Source: Bacteroidetes/Chlorobi group bacterium ChocPot_Mid
GTDB lineage: Bacteria > Bacteroidota > Ignavibacteria > Kapaibacteriales > UBA2268
NCBI GenBank assembly: GCA_003731675.1
Contig: RCNQ01000180.1
Location: forward strand, 1-5,405
Length of the DNA: 5,405 nucleotides
Direction of reading: 5' to 3'
The notes beneath the pieces are model-generated. The model saw nothing but the letters and a program-made list of their open reading frames with translations, did no database searches and was not told the DNA's origin. A program made the translations under genes and the position numbers. Below, piece by piece: positions 1 to 5,405 of the stretch; the stretch's first letter is position 1, and the number at the start of each line of letters is the position of its first letter.

Positions 1-1628
1 TTATGATAGTACTCAACAACCACTTTTCTGACAGCAATAAAGTCCTGAGATGCTACAATATAATTACCATCTGTTGATATTTCGTCTGAAGTAATGCCAT
101 TTGTCGGTTTTTCGCTTTTTTCTGATGATTCAAGATTCCTCATTATCTCTTTTATTGCAATTGCATCAGGATTGTCTTCATCAGTAATCACTCCGAGTTC
201 GGAGAATCTTTCGAATACGTCTTTTATTATTTTGGAGTTGCCGAATTTTTGAGCGGCTTGGGCGGAAACCAAGAGCATGGATTTTGCTGTTTCTTCGTCT
301 CCTGCTTCAAGACTATGTGCGGCGAGGTATGGAGCAATCTCGTGTTTAGTAGATTCAGCTTCTGCTTCGTTGTATTTTGTTTTTAAAAATGCTGATATTT
401 GTCCGTGCAATGCTACGTATTCCTCGTATTCAAGTAAGCTTTCAAAGTATTTTTTGTAAAATGCCTGAGTGAATTCGTAGATTGTTGTCTTTACACCATA
501 GCGGTTGTGTGCACCAATGCTTCTGATTATTCCTGACTTTTGCTGTAGTGAACGTAGCTTTTTTATTGTTGTCAAAACATCTGTATTCAACAAGTTTGAA
601 ATTACAATAGCTGTGCATTCCCTGCCTTCTGAGGCACAAATAGATAAAATGTTTTTGTCTTCGTCACCTAATTTTTCAATTGTTTTTGAAAAAGCTGAAT
701 GTATCGTTGCAGGTAAATAATCGCTGTTAAAGAAATTATCATTCAAACTACCATCAGAATTAAATGGTGAATGTACTTTAAAATACCTTATGTATTCTGC
801 AACGACACCGGGTACTCCGAATGAGTTGTTATAAAGCCATTCTTCAAATGTTTCATTTGCATTATAGTTTACGAAATTGCTTGCTATTAGATGACTGATA
901 TCATTTTTGCTAAGTTCTGTTAACTCTATTCCTATGATATTCGGAACTTTGTTGACTTTGTCACTAACAAAAGAGATGAGTGGTGATGCCTGGCTGTCAA
1001 TAATACTTTTTCGGTATGCAACTACAATAATTATTTGTATTGATGCAATGTTTTCAGCGAGTAAATCAAGTAGTTCAACCGATTGAGCATCGCTCCAGTG
1101 GAAATCGTCGAGCATGATTATTAATTGCTTCTTATCTGCCATTGAGCTGAATGTATCGAAGAATTCTTTTGTTGTGGAGCTTGCAGATTTTCCCCGCTTT
1201 TCCGATGATTTGTCTTTTTGGTATTGCCGCCAGTCTCTGCTGAATTCTTTGACTGCATAGAACAAAGTATCAATTACAGGGACAGAAGCGAGAAAAGTCA
1301 ATCCTGCACTTTTCATGAATTTTGCCATAGCAGAGGATTTGTCGTAAGTCTCGCCGAGTAAGATTTTCTCCATTACCCGTATAAAAGGTAAAAGTGGCTG
1401 TATGTTTGCTATATTGAAACTGCCAATAGGTGAAACATTTTTTTCGATTATTATTTTGGCAGACGGCATTATTTCATGTGCACGCTCTGCAAATGCTTCG
1501 AGTAGATATGTTTTTCCGTAACCCTCTTCGCCTGAAACAGCAAGGATTGAACCTTTACCTTCTTTGAAGTCATTGAGGCATTTGTCTAATGTTGCTATAT
1601 GCTTTGCTATTCCTATGTGTTTGTTCAT
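1..1628 (-). CDS. STAND/AAA_16-type ATPase, C-terminus beyond window
   Basis: The frame is open from an ATG at 1628 to the left edge, giving 542 codons with no stop, so the 3' end is missing. A P-loop NTPase core is visible. Walker A is GEEGYGKT at residues 33-40. Walker B is LIIMLDD at 169-175, followed by FHWSD, the 'DD-x-HW-x-D' signature of AAA_16 ATPases. A beta strand ends in a sensor-like arginine (VVAYR, R206), and a GxP motif (GVP, 271-273) is typical of STAND NTPases. Residues from about 300 look helical and resemble the winged-helix and TPR-like region after the NTPase core in MalT-type or cyclase-linked ATPases (for example IAPYLAAHSLEAGDEETA). Such proteins usually act as cytoplasmic signalling or regulatory switches; the input and output here are unknown because the C-terminus is off-window. 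The start fits the family, with the P-loop about 33 residues in. No strong Shine-Dalgarno site is seen. It lies 57 bp after queE. Fold assignment is firm; function is not. Confidence 0.85.
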   Translation of the reverse strand, partial: MNKHIGIAKHIATLDKCLNDFKEGKGSILAVSGEEGYGKTYLLEAFAERAHEIMPSAKIIIEKNVSPIGSFNIANIQPLLPFIRVMEKILLGETYDKSSAMAKFMKSAGLTFLASVPVIDTLFYAVKEFSRDWRQYQKDKSSEKRGKSASSTTKEFFDTFSSMADKKQLIIMLDDFHWSDAQSVELLDLLAENIASIQIIIVVAYRKSIIDSQASPLISFVSDKVNKVPNIIGIELTELSKNDISHLIASNFVNYNANETFEEWLYNNSFGVPGVVAEYIRYFKVHSPFNSDGSLNDNFFNSDYLPATIHSAFSKTIEKLGDEDKNILSICASEGRECTAIVISNLLNTDVLTTIKKLRSLQQKSGIIRSIGAHNRYGVKTTIYEFTQAFYKKYFESLLEYEEYVALHGQISAFLKTKYNEAEAESTKHEIAPYLAAHSLEAGDEETAKSMLLVSAQAAQKFGNSKIIKDVFERFSELGVITDEDNPDAIAIKEIMRNLESSEKSEKPTNGITSDEISTDGNYIVASQDFIAVRKVVVEYYH

Positions 1629-1686
1629 TTTGTCAGTTATTTGTTAATTATCTTTTTAAATTAGAAATTGTTAAATTAATTGAAAT

Positions 1687-2640
1687 TCAGACACCTTTCT
1701 TCTTCGGATTCCAGATGTATTTGTGAATCTGCAGTTGCAATCTTGCATTCAGATTGTCCTTTGTCATCCATTTGGAAAGTTGCTTTGGCTCAAGTTTTCC
1801 GAACACAGGTGAAAGCAGAACTGAATTTACTTTGTCAGCTAACTGATGTTTCAGAATTATTTTTTTTGCCCAGTTGTAATCTTCCTTATCTTTGATGACA
1901 AACTTAACTTCATCCTTTCGGGTGAAGTATTCGATGTTATCAAAATTATTTTTCTTTTCCATTTTGGAACCGGGGCATTTGAAGTCCACTATTTTTGAAA
2001 CTCTTTTGTCAATTTCTTTCAGGGAGTAAAATCCATTGGTTTCGAGTGCGACAGTAAACCCGTTGTTGCAAAGTACGGAAAGTAGTTCAGGAACTTTTTT
2101 TTGCATCAAAGGTTCGCCACCTGTAACACATATATTTTTGCAATCGTATTTTTTTACTTTTTCAAGGATTTGGTCTATATTCATCCTTTTTCTTTCTTTT
2201 TTGACATTTAGAGCATGCTTTGTATCGCACCAAGAACATCGGAGGTTGCAACCCTGAAGTCGGATAAAGACACATGGAAGCCCTGCAAATGTGCTTTCTC
2301 CCTGAATGGAATAAAATATCTCAGTGATATTCAAATCTTTCTTTTCGTCATCATTTACTGTTTGATTTTTTTTGTCTTCTGTTTTCGGACTAACCGTTTT
2401 CTGCTCTTTGGAAGCAGAACTTACCGAATCCGTGGTAAGAGTTACTTCAATAGTCTTATCTTTTTTCTTTTTTCCCTTATCCTTTTTCTTCTTATTTTTT
2501 TTCTTTTTTTCTATTTGTTCAGTCGAAACAGTTTTAGCTGTATTTGACTTATCACGTGAAAAAAAGTCTCTTACTTTTCGAAAAACGCTTTTGGATTTGG
2601 TTTCCTTTTTCCCATCATTATTAATAATTTCATCTTTCAT
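1687..2640 (-). CDS. queE: 7-carboxy-7-deazaguanine synthase QueE with lysine-rich N-terminal extension
   Basis: This is a radical SAM enzyme of the queuosine/7-deazaguanine pathway. The family converts 6-carboxy-5,6,7,8-tetrahydropterin to 7-carboxy-7-deazaguanine in the cytoplasm. From about residue 103 it matches QueE throughout: EIFYSIQGES (107-116), the [4Fe-4S] cysteines C131, C135 and C138 in CNLRCSWCDT, GGEP at 174-177 for SAM binding, ETNG at 200-203, DFKCPGS at 219-225, SPVFG at 277-281, and the C-terminal signature QLQIHK at 302-307. That portion, about 215 residues, is the normal family length. The first 102 residues are extra: a short amphipathic stretch (18-31), a lysine block (14 Lys in residues 45-62), then a Ser/Thr/Lys/Asp linker. 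A good Shine-Dalgarno site before the first ATG supports translation of the extension. A TTG at codon 103 (2334) is a possible alternative start giving a standard enzyme. It sits 18 bp after the CGGC gene, so co-transcription is likely. Enzyme identity is very likely; the role of the extension is unknown. Confidence 0.93.
   Translation of the reverse strand: MKDEIINNDGKKETKSKSVFRKVRDFFSRDKSNTAKTVSTEQIEKKKKNKKKKDKGKKKKDKTIEVTLTTDSVSSASKEQKTVSPKTEDKKNQTVNDDEKKDLNITEIFYSIQGESTFAGLPCVFIRLQGCNLRCSWCDTKHALNVKKERKRMNIDQILEKVKKYDCKNICVTGGEPLMQKKVPELLSVLCNNGFTVALETNGFYSLKEIDKRVSKIVDFKCPGSKMEKKNNFDNIEYFTRKDEVKFVIKDKEDYNWAKKIILKHQLADKVNSVLLSPVFGKLEPKQLSKWMTKDNLNARLQLQIHKYIWNPKKKGV
2455..2508 (-). other. 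Lysine-block coding tract of queE with long A-runs
   Basis: This tract encodes residues 45-62 of the QueE extension, 14 of 18 being lysine with the rest Asn, Asp and Gly. The coding strand is almost all purine and includes an uninterrupted run of eight A (2495-2502). A run of seven A lies next to it (2504-2510), separated by one G. A one-base change in either run would put the whole catalytic domain out of frame. The composition is visible directly; any functional effect is inference. Confidence 0.8.
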
Positions 2641-2644
2641 TATA

Positions 2645-2653
2645 ACTCCCTTT
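2645..2653 (-). promoter_or_regulatory. Shine-Dalgarno site fixing the queE start
   Basis: The minus strand reads AAAGGGAGT, with GGGAG placed 5 nt before the ATG at 2640. This is one of the best ribosome-binding sites in the window. It supports the upstream start, and therefore translation of the lysine-rich extension, over an internal start near the catalytic domain. Confidence 0.75.
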
Positions 2654-2658
2654 AAAAA

Positions 2659-3024
2659 TCAAGCAAAAATATTTTCTGGTAAATACGGATGAGTACCTTC
2701 GATAACCTCTACAGCAACTTTAGCTTTTATTTTTTGAATTAATGTATCTTTGTAAGGGCAATGGTGAAGGATGCAAGGAGCGATATGAACCTTAGTAGGT
2801 CTTTCGCCATTTTGACTGTTCCATAAATTAAGTTGAGCTAACCGGGTAATCATCGAAGCACCGGGACAATCTCCGCAATTCATAAGACCTATTAACTGTG
2901 CGTCTGTGTTTTTATAAATCACGAAATCACCTTCACGCCGGTTGAATCCGACCAGACATCTTGAACATGCAATACAAACATCGTCCATCGTATGTTTGCA
3001 ACCTATGATTAAAATTTTATCCAT
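2659..3024 (-). CDS. CGGC-domain cysteine-rich putative metal-binding protein
   Basis: This complete 121-residue protein resembles the CGGC domain family (Pfam PF08821), small proteins proposed to bind metal through conserved Cys and His; no precise role is established that I know of. Visible features are an N-terminal beta strand leading to C9 and H11, then C17, C20 and C23 (VCIACSRC), the family's namesake motif as NCGDCPG (C50, C53), IAPCI with C84, HHCP with C89, and the C-terminal IEGTHPY (GTH at 110-112). Eight cysteines in 121 residues is high. The motif reads CGDC rather than CGGC, a change at the third position that keeps both cysteines. There is no signal peptide or membrane segment, so it should be cytoplasmic. 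It starts at an ATG with a weak upstream GGGA, 38 bp after the GNAT-like gene, and ends in TGA 18 bp before queE. Family call is likely; function is unknown. Confidence 0.8.
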   Translation of the reverse strand: MDKILIIGCKHTMDDVCIACSRCLVGFNRREGDFVIYKNTDAQLIGLMNCGDCPGASMITRLAQLNLWNSQNGERPTKVHIAPCILHHCPYKDTLIQKIKAKVAVEVIEGTHPYLPENIFA

Positions 3025-3062
3025 TTTATCCCAGTAAAAAAATTATGAATTAACATTTTAGA

Positions 3063-4190
3063 TTAAATTCCCTTTTCATAAAGTCTGTAAGTTTTATATA
3101 CTTTTCCGTTCATTGTAACAGTCAAAGCTCTGTTCATCATTTCATTGTCTTCTAAAATCCATGAAGCTTCGCCATGAGTGATACCTTTTTCCCTGCCTCT
3201 TAGAGCAAATTCGTAATACATCACTGCATCAATGCCTGTTTTTTGGTATTCAGGAAGAACTCCAAGAACAATAATCCGAAGCAAGGTGATTTTCTTTTTC
3301 TTTGTGAGCAGATGCCAAATAGCACCAAGCAAAGAGCCATTTCTATTGTGAATTAGACATTGGTTAATGTCAGGAAGTCCTAAGGCAAAGCCGACAACTT
3401 TACCTTTTGATTCGACTAAGAAAGCGAATTTTGGGTCAGCAATAGTTTTCAAATCAGCGGCTAAGAAATCGAATTCTTCATCGGTCATTTTAACGAAACC
3501 CCAGTTTGGTTGCCATGCAGAGTTGTAAATTTCCTTGAATGAGTCAACATCTTTTTTGAATTGTTCTTTGTTCTTGAAATTTACTTCCCTGATAACAAGT
3601 TGATATCTTTCCCTGATTATATTTTGCATACGAACAATTTTTTCAGTAAGATATGTATTCATATCCAAAATATAAGCCCATAAATCCTTAGCTTTTTTGA
3701 AGCCGTAATTTTCAACTAATTTAATGTAGTACTCGGGATTGTAAGTCATAAGAATGACTGCCGGTTTGTCAAATGCATCCATAAGCAAGCCAACTTCATC
3801 ATTTTGCGAGGGGTTTTCAGGACCTCGCATTGTGTCCATACCTCTCGATTTTAGCCAGTCAGCCGCAGTATCGAAAAGAGCATTCGCAACCTCCTGATTA
3901 TCAATACACTCAAAAAAACCGAAAAATCCTACCTTGTCTTTGTGAGTTCTATTGTGATTGTCATTTATGATTGCAGCAATTCTACCTACAATTTTCCCAT
4001 CAGAAACAGCCAGAAAAAGTTGCATAACAGAATGTTTGTAAAAAGGATTCTTTTCAGTATCGAGCAATTTGACACGGTCAGCAATTATCGGAGGCACCCA
4101 GCTTGGGTCATTTTTATAAAAATCCCACTGGCATCTTATAAATCGCATTCTCTCTGCTTTTGTTTCGACTGGTTTAATGATAAAGTTCAT
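3063..4190 (-). CDS. GNAT-like acyltransferase-family protein, about 375 residues
   Basis: This complete protein belongs to a recognisable but poorly characterised bacterial family usually labelled GNAT-family or hypothetical. The N-terminal half has the family pattern NDPSWVPP (27-34), KNPFYKH (47-53), a strand with GKIVGRIAAI (65-74), VGFFGFFECID (87-97) and MRGPENPSQNDEVGLL (121-136). The C-terminal half has a second GNAT-like unit: FLVESKGKVVGFALGLPD (257-274), then VLPEYQKTGIDAVMY (311-325), which resembles the acetyl-CoA-binding motif A (Q/R-x-x-G-x-G/A). It ends with the characteristic EASWILEDNEMMNRAL (341-356) and GKVYKTYRLYEKG (362-374). The protein is probably cytoplasmic, with no signal peptide. 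Acyl-CoA-dependent N-acyl transfer is inferred from the fold; the substrate is unknown. Bacterial ceramide synthases have been reported as GNAT-type proteins, but no sphingolipid gene is visible to support that link. The start has TAGGGAAATT directly before the ATG, a good Shine-Dalgarno site. It is the first gene of the leftward block. Confidence 0.8.
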   Translation of the reverse strand: MNFIIKPVETKAERMRFIRCQWDFYKNDPSWVPPIIADRVKLLDTEKNPFYKHSVMQLFLAVSDGKIVGRIAAIINDNHNRTHKDKVGFFGFFECIDNQEVANALFDTAADWLKSRGMDTMRGPENPSQNDEVGLLMDAFDKPAVILMTYNPEYYIKLVENYGFKKAKDLWAYILDMNTYLTEKIVRMQNIIRERYQLVIREVNFKNKEQFKKDVDSFKEIYNSAWQPNWGFVKMTDEEFDFLAADLKTIADPKFAFLVESKGKVVGFALGLPDINQCLIHNRNGSLLGAIWHLLTKKKKITLLRIIVLGVLPEYQKTGIDAVMYYEFALRGREKGITHGEASWILEDNEMMNRALTVTMNGKVYKTYRLYEKGI

Positions 4191-4386
4191 AATTTCCCTA
4201 ACTATAATCTGAATAATAAATTAATTTCATAAATAAAATATCAAATACAAGAAATTGAAAATTAAAATTTAAATAAATTCTTTGAAGTTTACAACTTTTT
4301 AATTATTTTCCTGAAATTCTAAATGATATAGAACTATTTTGTTAATTCAAACAAAAAAAATAATTTATAAAAAGTTTAAGTTTGCC

Positions 4387-4410
4387 TAAAAATAATCTGG
4401 ACTATTTTTA
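4387..4410. repeat. Imperfect inverted repeat, 8-bp arms
   Basis: TAAAAATA (4387-4394) is matched by its exact reverse complement TATTTTTA (4403-4410). The 8-nt centre ATCTGGAC can itself pair TC with GA after one mismatch. No T-run follows on either strand, so it is not an evident terminator. It could be a protein-binding site, but AT-only arms arise easily by chance in this background. Confidence 0.5.
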
Positions 4411-4452
4411 TCGTATTTCATTGAAAAAAAATTACTTAGAAATAATTGTTTT

Positions 4453-4471
4453 TTAAATAAATTTTATTTAA
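4453..4471. repeat. 19-nt AT-only palindrome
   Basis: TTAAATAAA (4453-4461) and TTTATTTAA (4463-4471) are perfect reverse complements around one central T. It lies just upstream of the candidate -35 of the cytochrome promoter, where an UP element or regulator site would sit. Its pure A/T composition makes chance a serious alternative. Confidence 0.45.
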
Positions 4472-4481
4472 GTTGTATATA

Positions 4482-4507
4482 ACTTTACAGCAATATTTCT
4501 GTAAAGT
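4482..4507. promoter_or_regulatory. Candidate operator: perfect 9-bp inverted repeat
   Basis: ACTTTACAG (4482-4490) and CTGTAAAGT (4499-4507) are perfect reverse complements separated by 8 nt (CAATATTT). After one mismatch the symmetry continues for three more pairs (TAT/ATA). The arms contain G and C, so they are less likely to be chance than the neighbouring A/T palindromes. The dyad overlaps the -35 element and spacer of the predicted cytochrome promoter, a typical place for a dimeric repressor or redox regulator. No T-run flanks it, so it does not look like a terminator. The regulator is unknown. Confidence 0.55.
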
Positions 4508-4512
4508 AATAT
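4484..4512 (+). promoter_or_regulatory. Candidate sigma70-type promoter for the cytochrome gene
   Basis: TTTACA (4484-4489, 5 of 6 to TTGACA) is followed by a 17-nt spacer and TAATAT (4507-4512, 4 of 6 to TATAAT). Transcription would start near 4519, giving a leader of about 140 nt. The sequence GTAATAT recurs 12 nt downstream (4518-4524). The match is moderate, and chance matches are common in such AT-rich DNA, so the call rests partly on its coincidence with the dyad. Primary sigma-factor preference in this lineage is unknown to me. Confidence 0.4.
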
Positions 4513-4531
4513 AAAAAGTAATATCTTACTC

Positions 4532-4582
4532 CTGTGGCTTTCTACCCAGTGCAGAAGGATGAACTGAAAGTTCTTTGCATTG
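4532..4582 (+). ncRNA. Candidate structured leader element before the cytochrome gene
   Basis: This patch is visibly richer in G and C than its flanks. One fold pairs CAGTGCAGA (4547-4555) with TTTGCATTG (4574-4582), 9 pairs including two G-U. The outer stem leads through a 5-nt bulge (AGGAT) to an inner stem GAAC/GTTC (4561-4564 with 4570-4573) capped by TGAAA. A competing fold pairs CTGTGG (4532-4537) with CCA plus CAG (4546-4548 and 4552-4554), using bases of the first stem. It matches no riboswitch class I recognise. It could be a cis-acting leader, a small RNA or a chance fold. Confidence 0.35.
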
Positions 4583-4646
4583 CGGAAAATAAATTTAACT
4601 TTTTTAAAAAATAATCAATTTTTATTTGAACTTATGTAATAATGTG

Positions 4647-4653
4647 AAAGGAG
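4647..4653 (+). promoter_or_regulatory. Strong Shine-Dalgarno site of the cytochrome gene
   Basis: AAAGGAG ends 5 nt before the ATG at 4659 and is near-ideal. It fixes the start, which is also the one that gives a proper lipoprotein signal peptide. Confidence 0.85.
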
Positions 4654-4658
4654 CATTT

Positions 4659-5405
4659 ATGCAAAAATTAATAAAATCATTATCAGGTATTTCTATGATT
4701 GCTGTTTTCCTGGCAATGGTACTACTAAACAGCGGTTGCGAGGGTCCACAAGGTCCTGCAGGAAAAGATGGTTTGAACGGTAAAGACGGTGCTGATGGCA
4801 ACGGAACCTGCGGTTTATGCCATAGTGAAAATGCAACTGATGTCAATCTGAAGTTTGCTCAATATGAATTATCCCAGCATAATAAGGGCATAATTTATGA
4901 AGAGGAAGCAGGAAGAGTTGCATGTGGCGGATGTCACTCAGGTGACGGATTTGCTGAAGCAGCTGCTTTGGGTCAGGATGATGCAAAAACACTTGCAACA
5001 TCAAAAATCAACTGCAAAGCATGTCATACAATTCATAAGAATTATGCTATGACTGACTTCGGTTTGAGGATTACATCAGGATTTGCTTTAAGAGTAAACA
5101 AAGCTCAAATTGATTTGGGTAAAGGCAATCTTTGTGCAAAATGTCATCAGGGAAGAGCTTTTACAAGAACAACACCTGATACGGTTAGTCCTGCTTCCAG
5201 TGGAGCTTCCTATTCACGACTTGGTCCACATTATGGAACACCAACAAATGTTTTTACAATGAATGGACCTTACTCGATTGAAGGAGCTTCTACACCATTA
5301 CCAACAACGAATCCACATGCTACAATAGCAAATGCATGTGTTACATGCCATATGGGTTCAGATGATGCAAATCCTGCAGTTGGCGGACATAGTTTCCTTA
5401 TGCCT
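4659..5405 (+). CDS. Multihaem c-type cytochrome lipoprotein with collagen-like stalk, 3' end missing
   Basis: The frame is open from the ATG to the window end: 249 codons, truncated. Residues 1-27 form a signal peptide: basic start (K3, K6), hydrophobic core ISMIAVFLAMVLL, then NSGC with C27 as the likely lipidated cysteine. Asn at -3 is not the classic lipobox residue. Seven Gly-X-Y triplets follow (residues 29-49, from GPQGPAGKDG), a collagen-like stalk. Five covalent haem sites of CxxCH type are present: CGLCH (51-55), CGGCH (89-93), CKACH (119-123), CAKCH (159-163) and CVTCH (227-231). Extra histidines (H74, H126, H191, H220, H244) could be distal haem ligands. More haems may lie beyond the edge. 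The protein should be exported by Sec, haem-loaded outside the cytoplasm and anchored in the envelope, acting as an electron carrier or multihaem reductase subunit; its partner is unknown. It is divergent from the other genes and may be controlled by the operator-like dyad upstream. Confidence 0.9.
   Translation, partial: MQKLIKSLSGISMIAVFLAMVLLNSGCEGPQGPAGKDGLNGKDGADGNGTCGLCHSENATDVNLKFAQYELSQHNKGIIYEEEAGRVACGGCHSGDGFAEAAALGQDDAKTLATSKINCKACHTIHKNYAMTDFGLRITSGFALRVNKAQIDLGKGNLCAKCHQGRAFTRTTPDTVSPASSGASYSRLGPHYGTPTNVFTMNGPYSIEGASTPLPTTNPHATIANACVTCHMGSDDANPAVGGHSFLMP
4743..4805 (+). repeat. Collagen-like Gly-X-Y coding repeat
   Basis: This encodes seven consecutive Gly-X-Y triplets (residues 29-49) right after the predicted lipidated cysteine and just before the first haem motif: GPQ, GPA, GKD, GLN, GKD, GAD and GNG. 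The tract is short for a stable triple helix on its own. It probably acts as a flexible or trimerising spacer between the lipid anchor and the haem domain. Confidence 0.8.

Larger units (their letters stand above)
4191..4658. other. Divergent intergenic region, 468 bp
   Basis: The region lies between the start codons of the GNAT-like gene (leftward) and the cytochrome gene (rightward) and must carry promoters for both. It is very AT-rich except for a patch around 4530-4590. No credible coding frame, tRNA or CRISPR-like repeat is seen. It holds three inverted repeats, a candidate rightward promoter and a foldable leader, listed separately. I found no convincing -35/-10 pair for the leftward genes. 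The 4200-4380 part is low-complexity A/T in which promoter calls are unreliable. Confidence 0.8.

Noticed and set aside
277..720. Short open frames on both strands inside the ATPase region
   Set aside because: They overlap a continuous 542-codon frame with clear ATPase motifs and have no recognisable protein features of their own.
1629..1686. Terminator or promoter between queE and the ATPase gene
   Set aside because: The 58-bp stretch is A/T-rich with only a weak TTAATT/AATTAA pairing and no convincing stem plus T-run or -35/-10 pair.
2641..2658. A preQ1 riboswitch controlling queE
   Set aside because: Only 18 bp separate the CGGC stop from the queE start, occupied mostly by the Shine-Dalgarno site. 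There is no room for an aptamer.
2215..2692. Plus-strand frames rich in Phe and Leu that look like membrane proteins
   Set aside because: They are antisense to queE, and the hydrophobic runs are simply the complement of the lysine block (poly-T). No ribosome-binding site or family match.
4482..4507. The 9-bp inverted repeat as a transcription terminator
   Set aside because: No gene ends nearby and no T-run follows the stem on either strand. The promoter overlap favours an operator.
4532..4590. A known riboswitch such as c-di-GMP (GEMM), cobalamin, TPP or FMN
   Set aside because: The conserved core sequences of these classes, as I know them, are absent.
4622..4846. Minus-strand frame rich in Pro and Ser opposite the cytochrome start
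   Set aside because: It is the complement of the Gly-X-Y repeat and signal-peptide coding sequence, which has a strong ribosome-binding site and clear motifs on the plus strand.

Overview
This is an AT-rich bacterial fragment. Four genes lie on the minus strand and read leftwards from 4190. A divergent gene at the right edge reads rightwards from 4659. The mix of a multiheme c-type cytochrome lipoprotein, a Bacteroidota/Chlorobi-like QueE, a CGGC-domain protein and a tandem GNAT-like protein suggests a member of the FCB group. Ignavibacteriota, Chlorobiota or a neighbouring candidate phylum are the best guesses. Clear Shine-Dalgarno sites before three genes argue against a classical Bacteroidota such as Flavobacteriia, where they are rare. 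The assignment is inference from gene content and has not been tested by phylogeny.

Minus-strand block, in transcription order: (1) a 375-residue GNAT-like acyltransferase-family protein (4190-3063); (2) 38 bp later, a 121-residue cysteine-rich CGGC-domain protein (3024-2659); (3) 18 bp later, queE, 7-carboxy-7-deazaguanine synthase (2640-1687), with an unusual lysine-rich N-terminal extension of about 100 residues; (4) 57 bp later, a STAND/AAA_16-type signalling ATPase (1628 to the left edge, C-terminus missing). Short gaps without obvious terminators make genes 1-3, and possibly 4, a likely transcription unit. Their known roles do not form one evident pathway. QueE belongs to queuosine/7-deazaguanine biosynthesis, but no other queuosine gene is visible.

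The divergent intergenic region (4191-4658, 468 bp) is the largest non-coding stretch and is not featureless. It contains three inverted repeats. The last, a perfect 9-bp dyad, overlaps a plausible sigma70-type promoter for the rightward gene. Downstream is a locally GC-richer patch that can fold into a bulged hairpin or a competing alternative hairpin, in what would be a leader of about 140 nt.

Right edge: a lipoprotein with a short collagen-like Gly-X-Y stalk and at least five CxxCH haem sites, cut by the window end. It is probably an envelope-anchored multihaem electron carrier. The best candidates for something new are the QueE lysine-rich extension with its long A-runs, and the operator/promoter/structured-leader arrangement before the cytochrome gene. 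No complete new multi-gene system can be demonstrated from this window.
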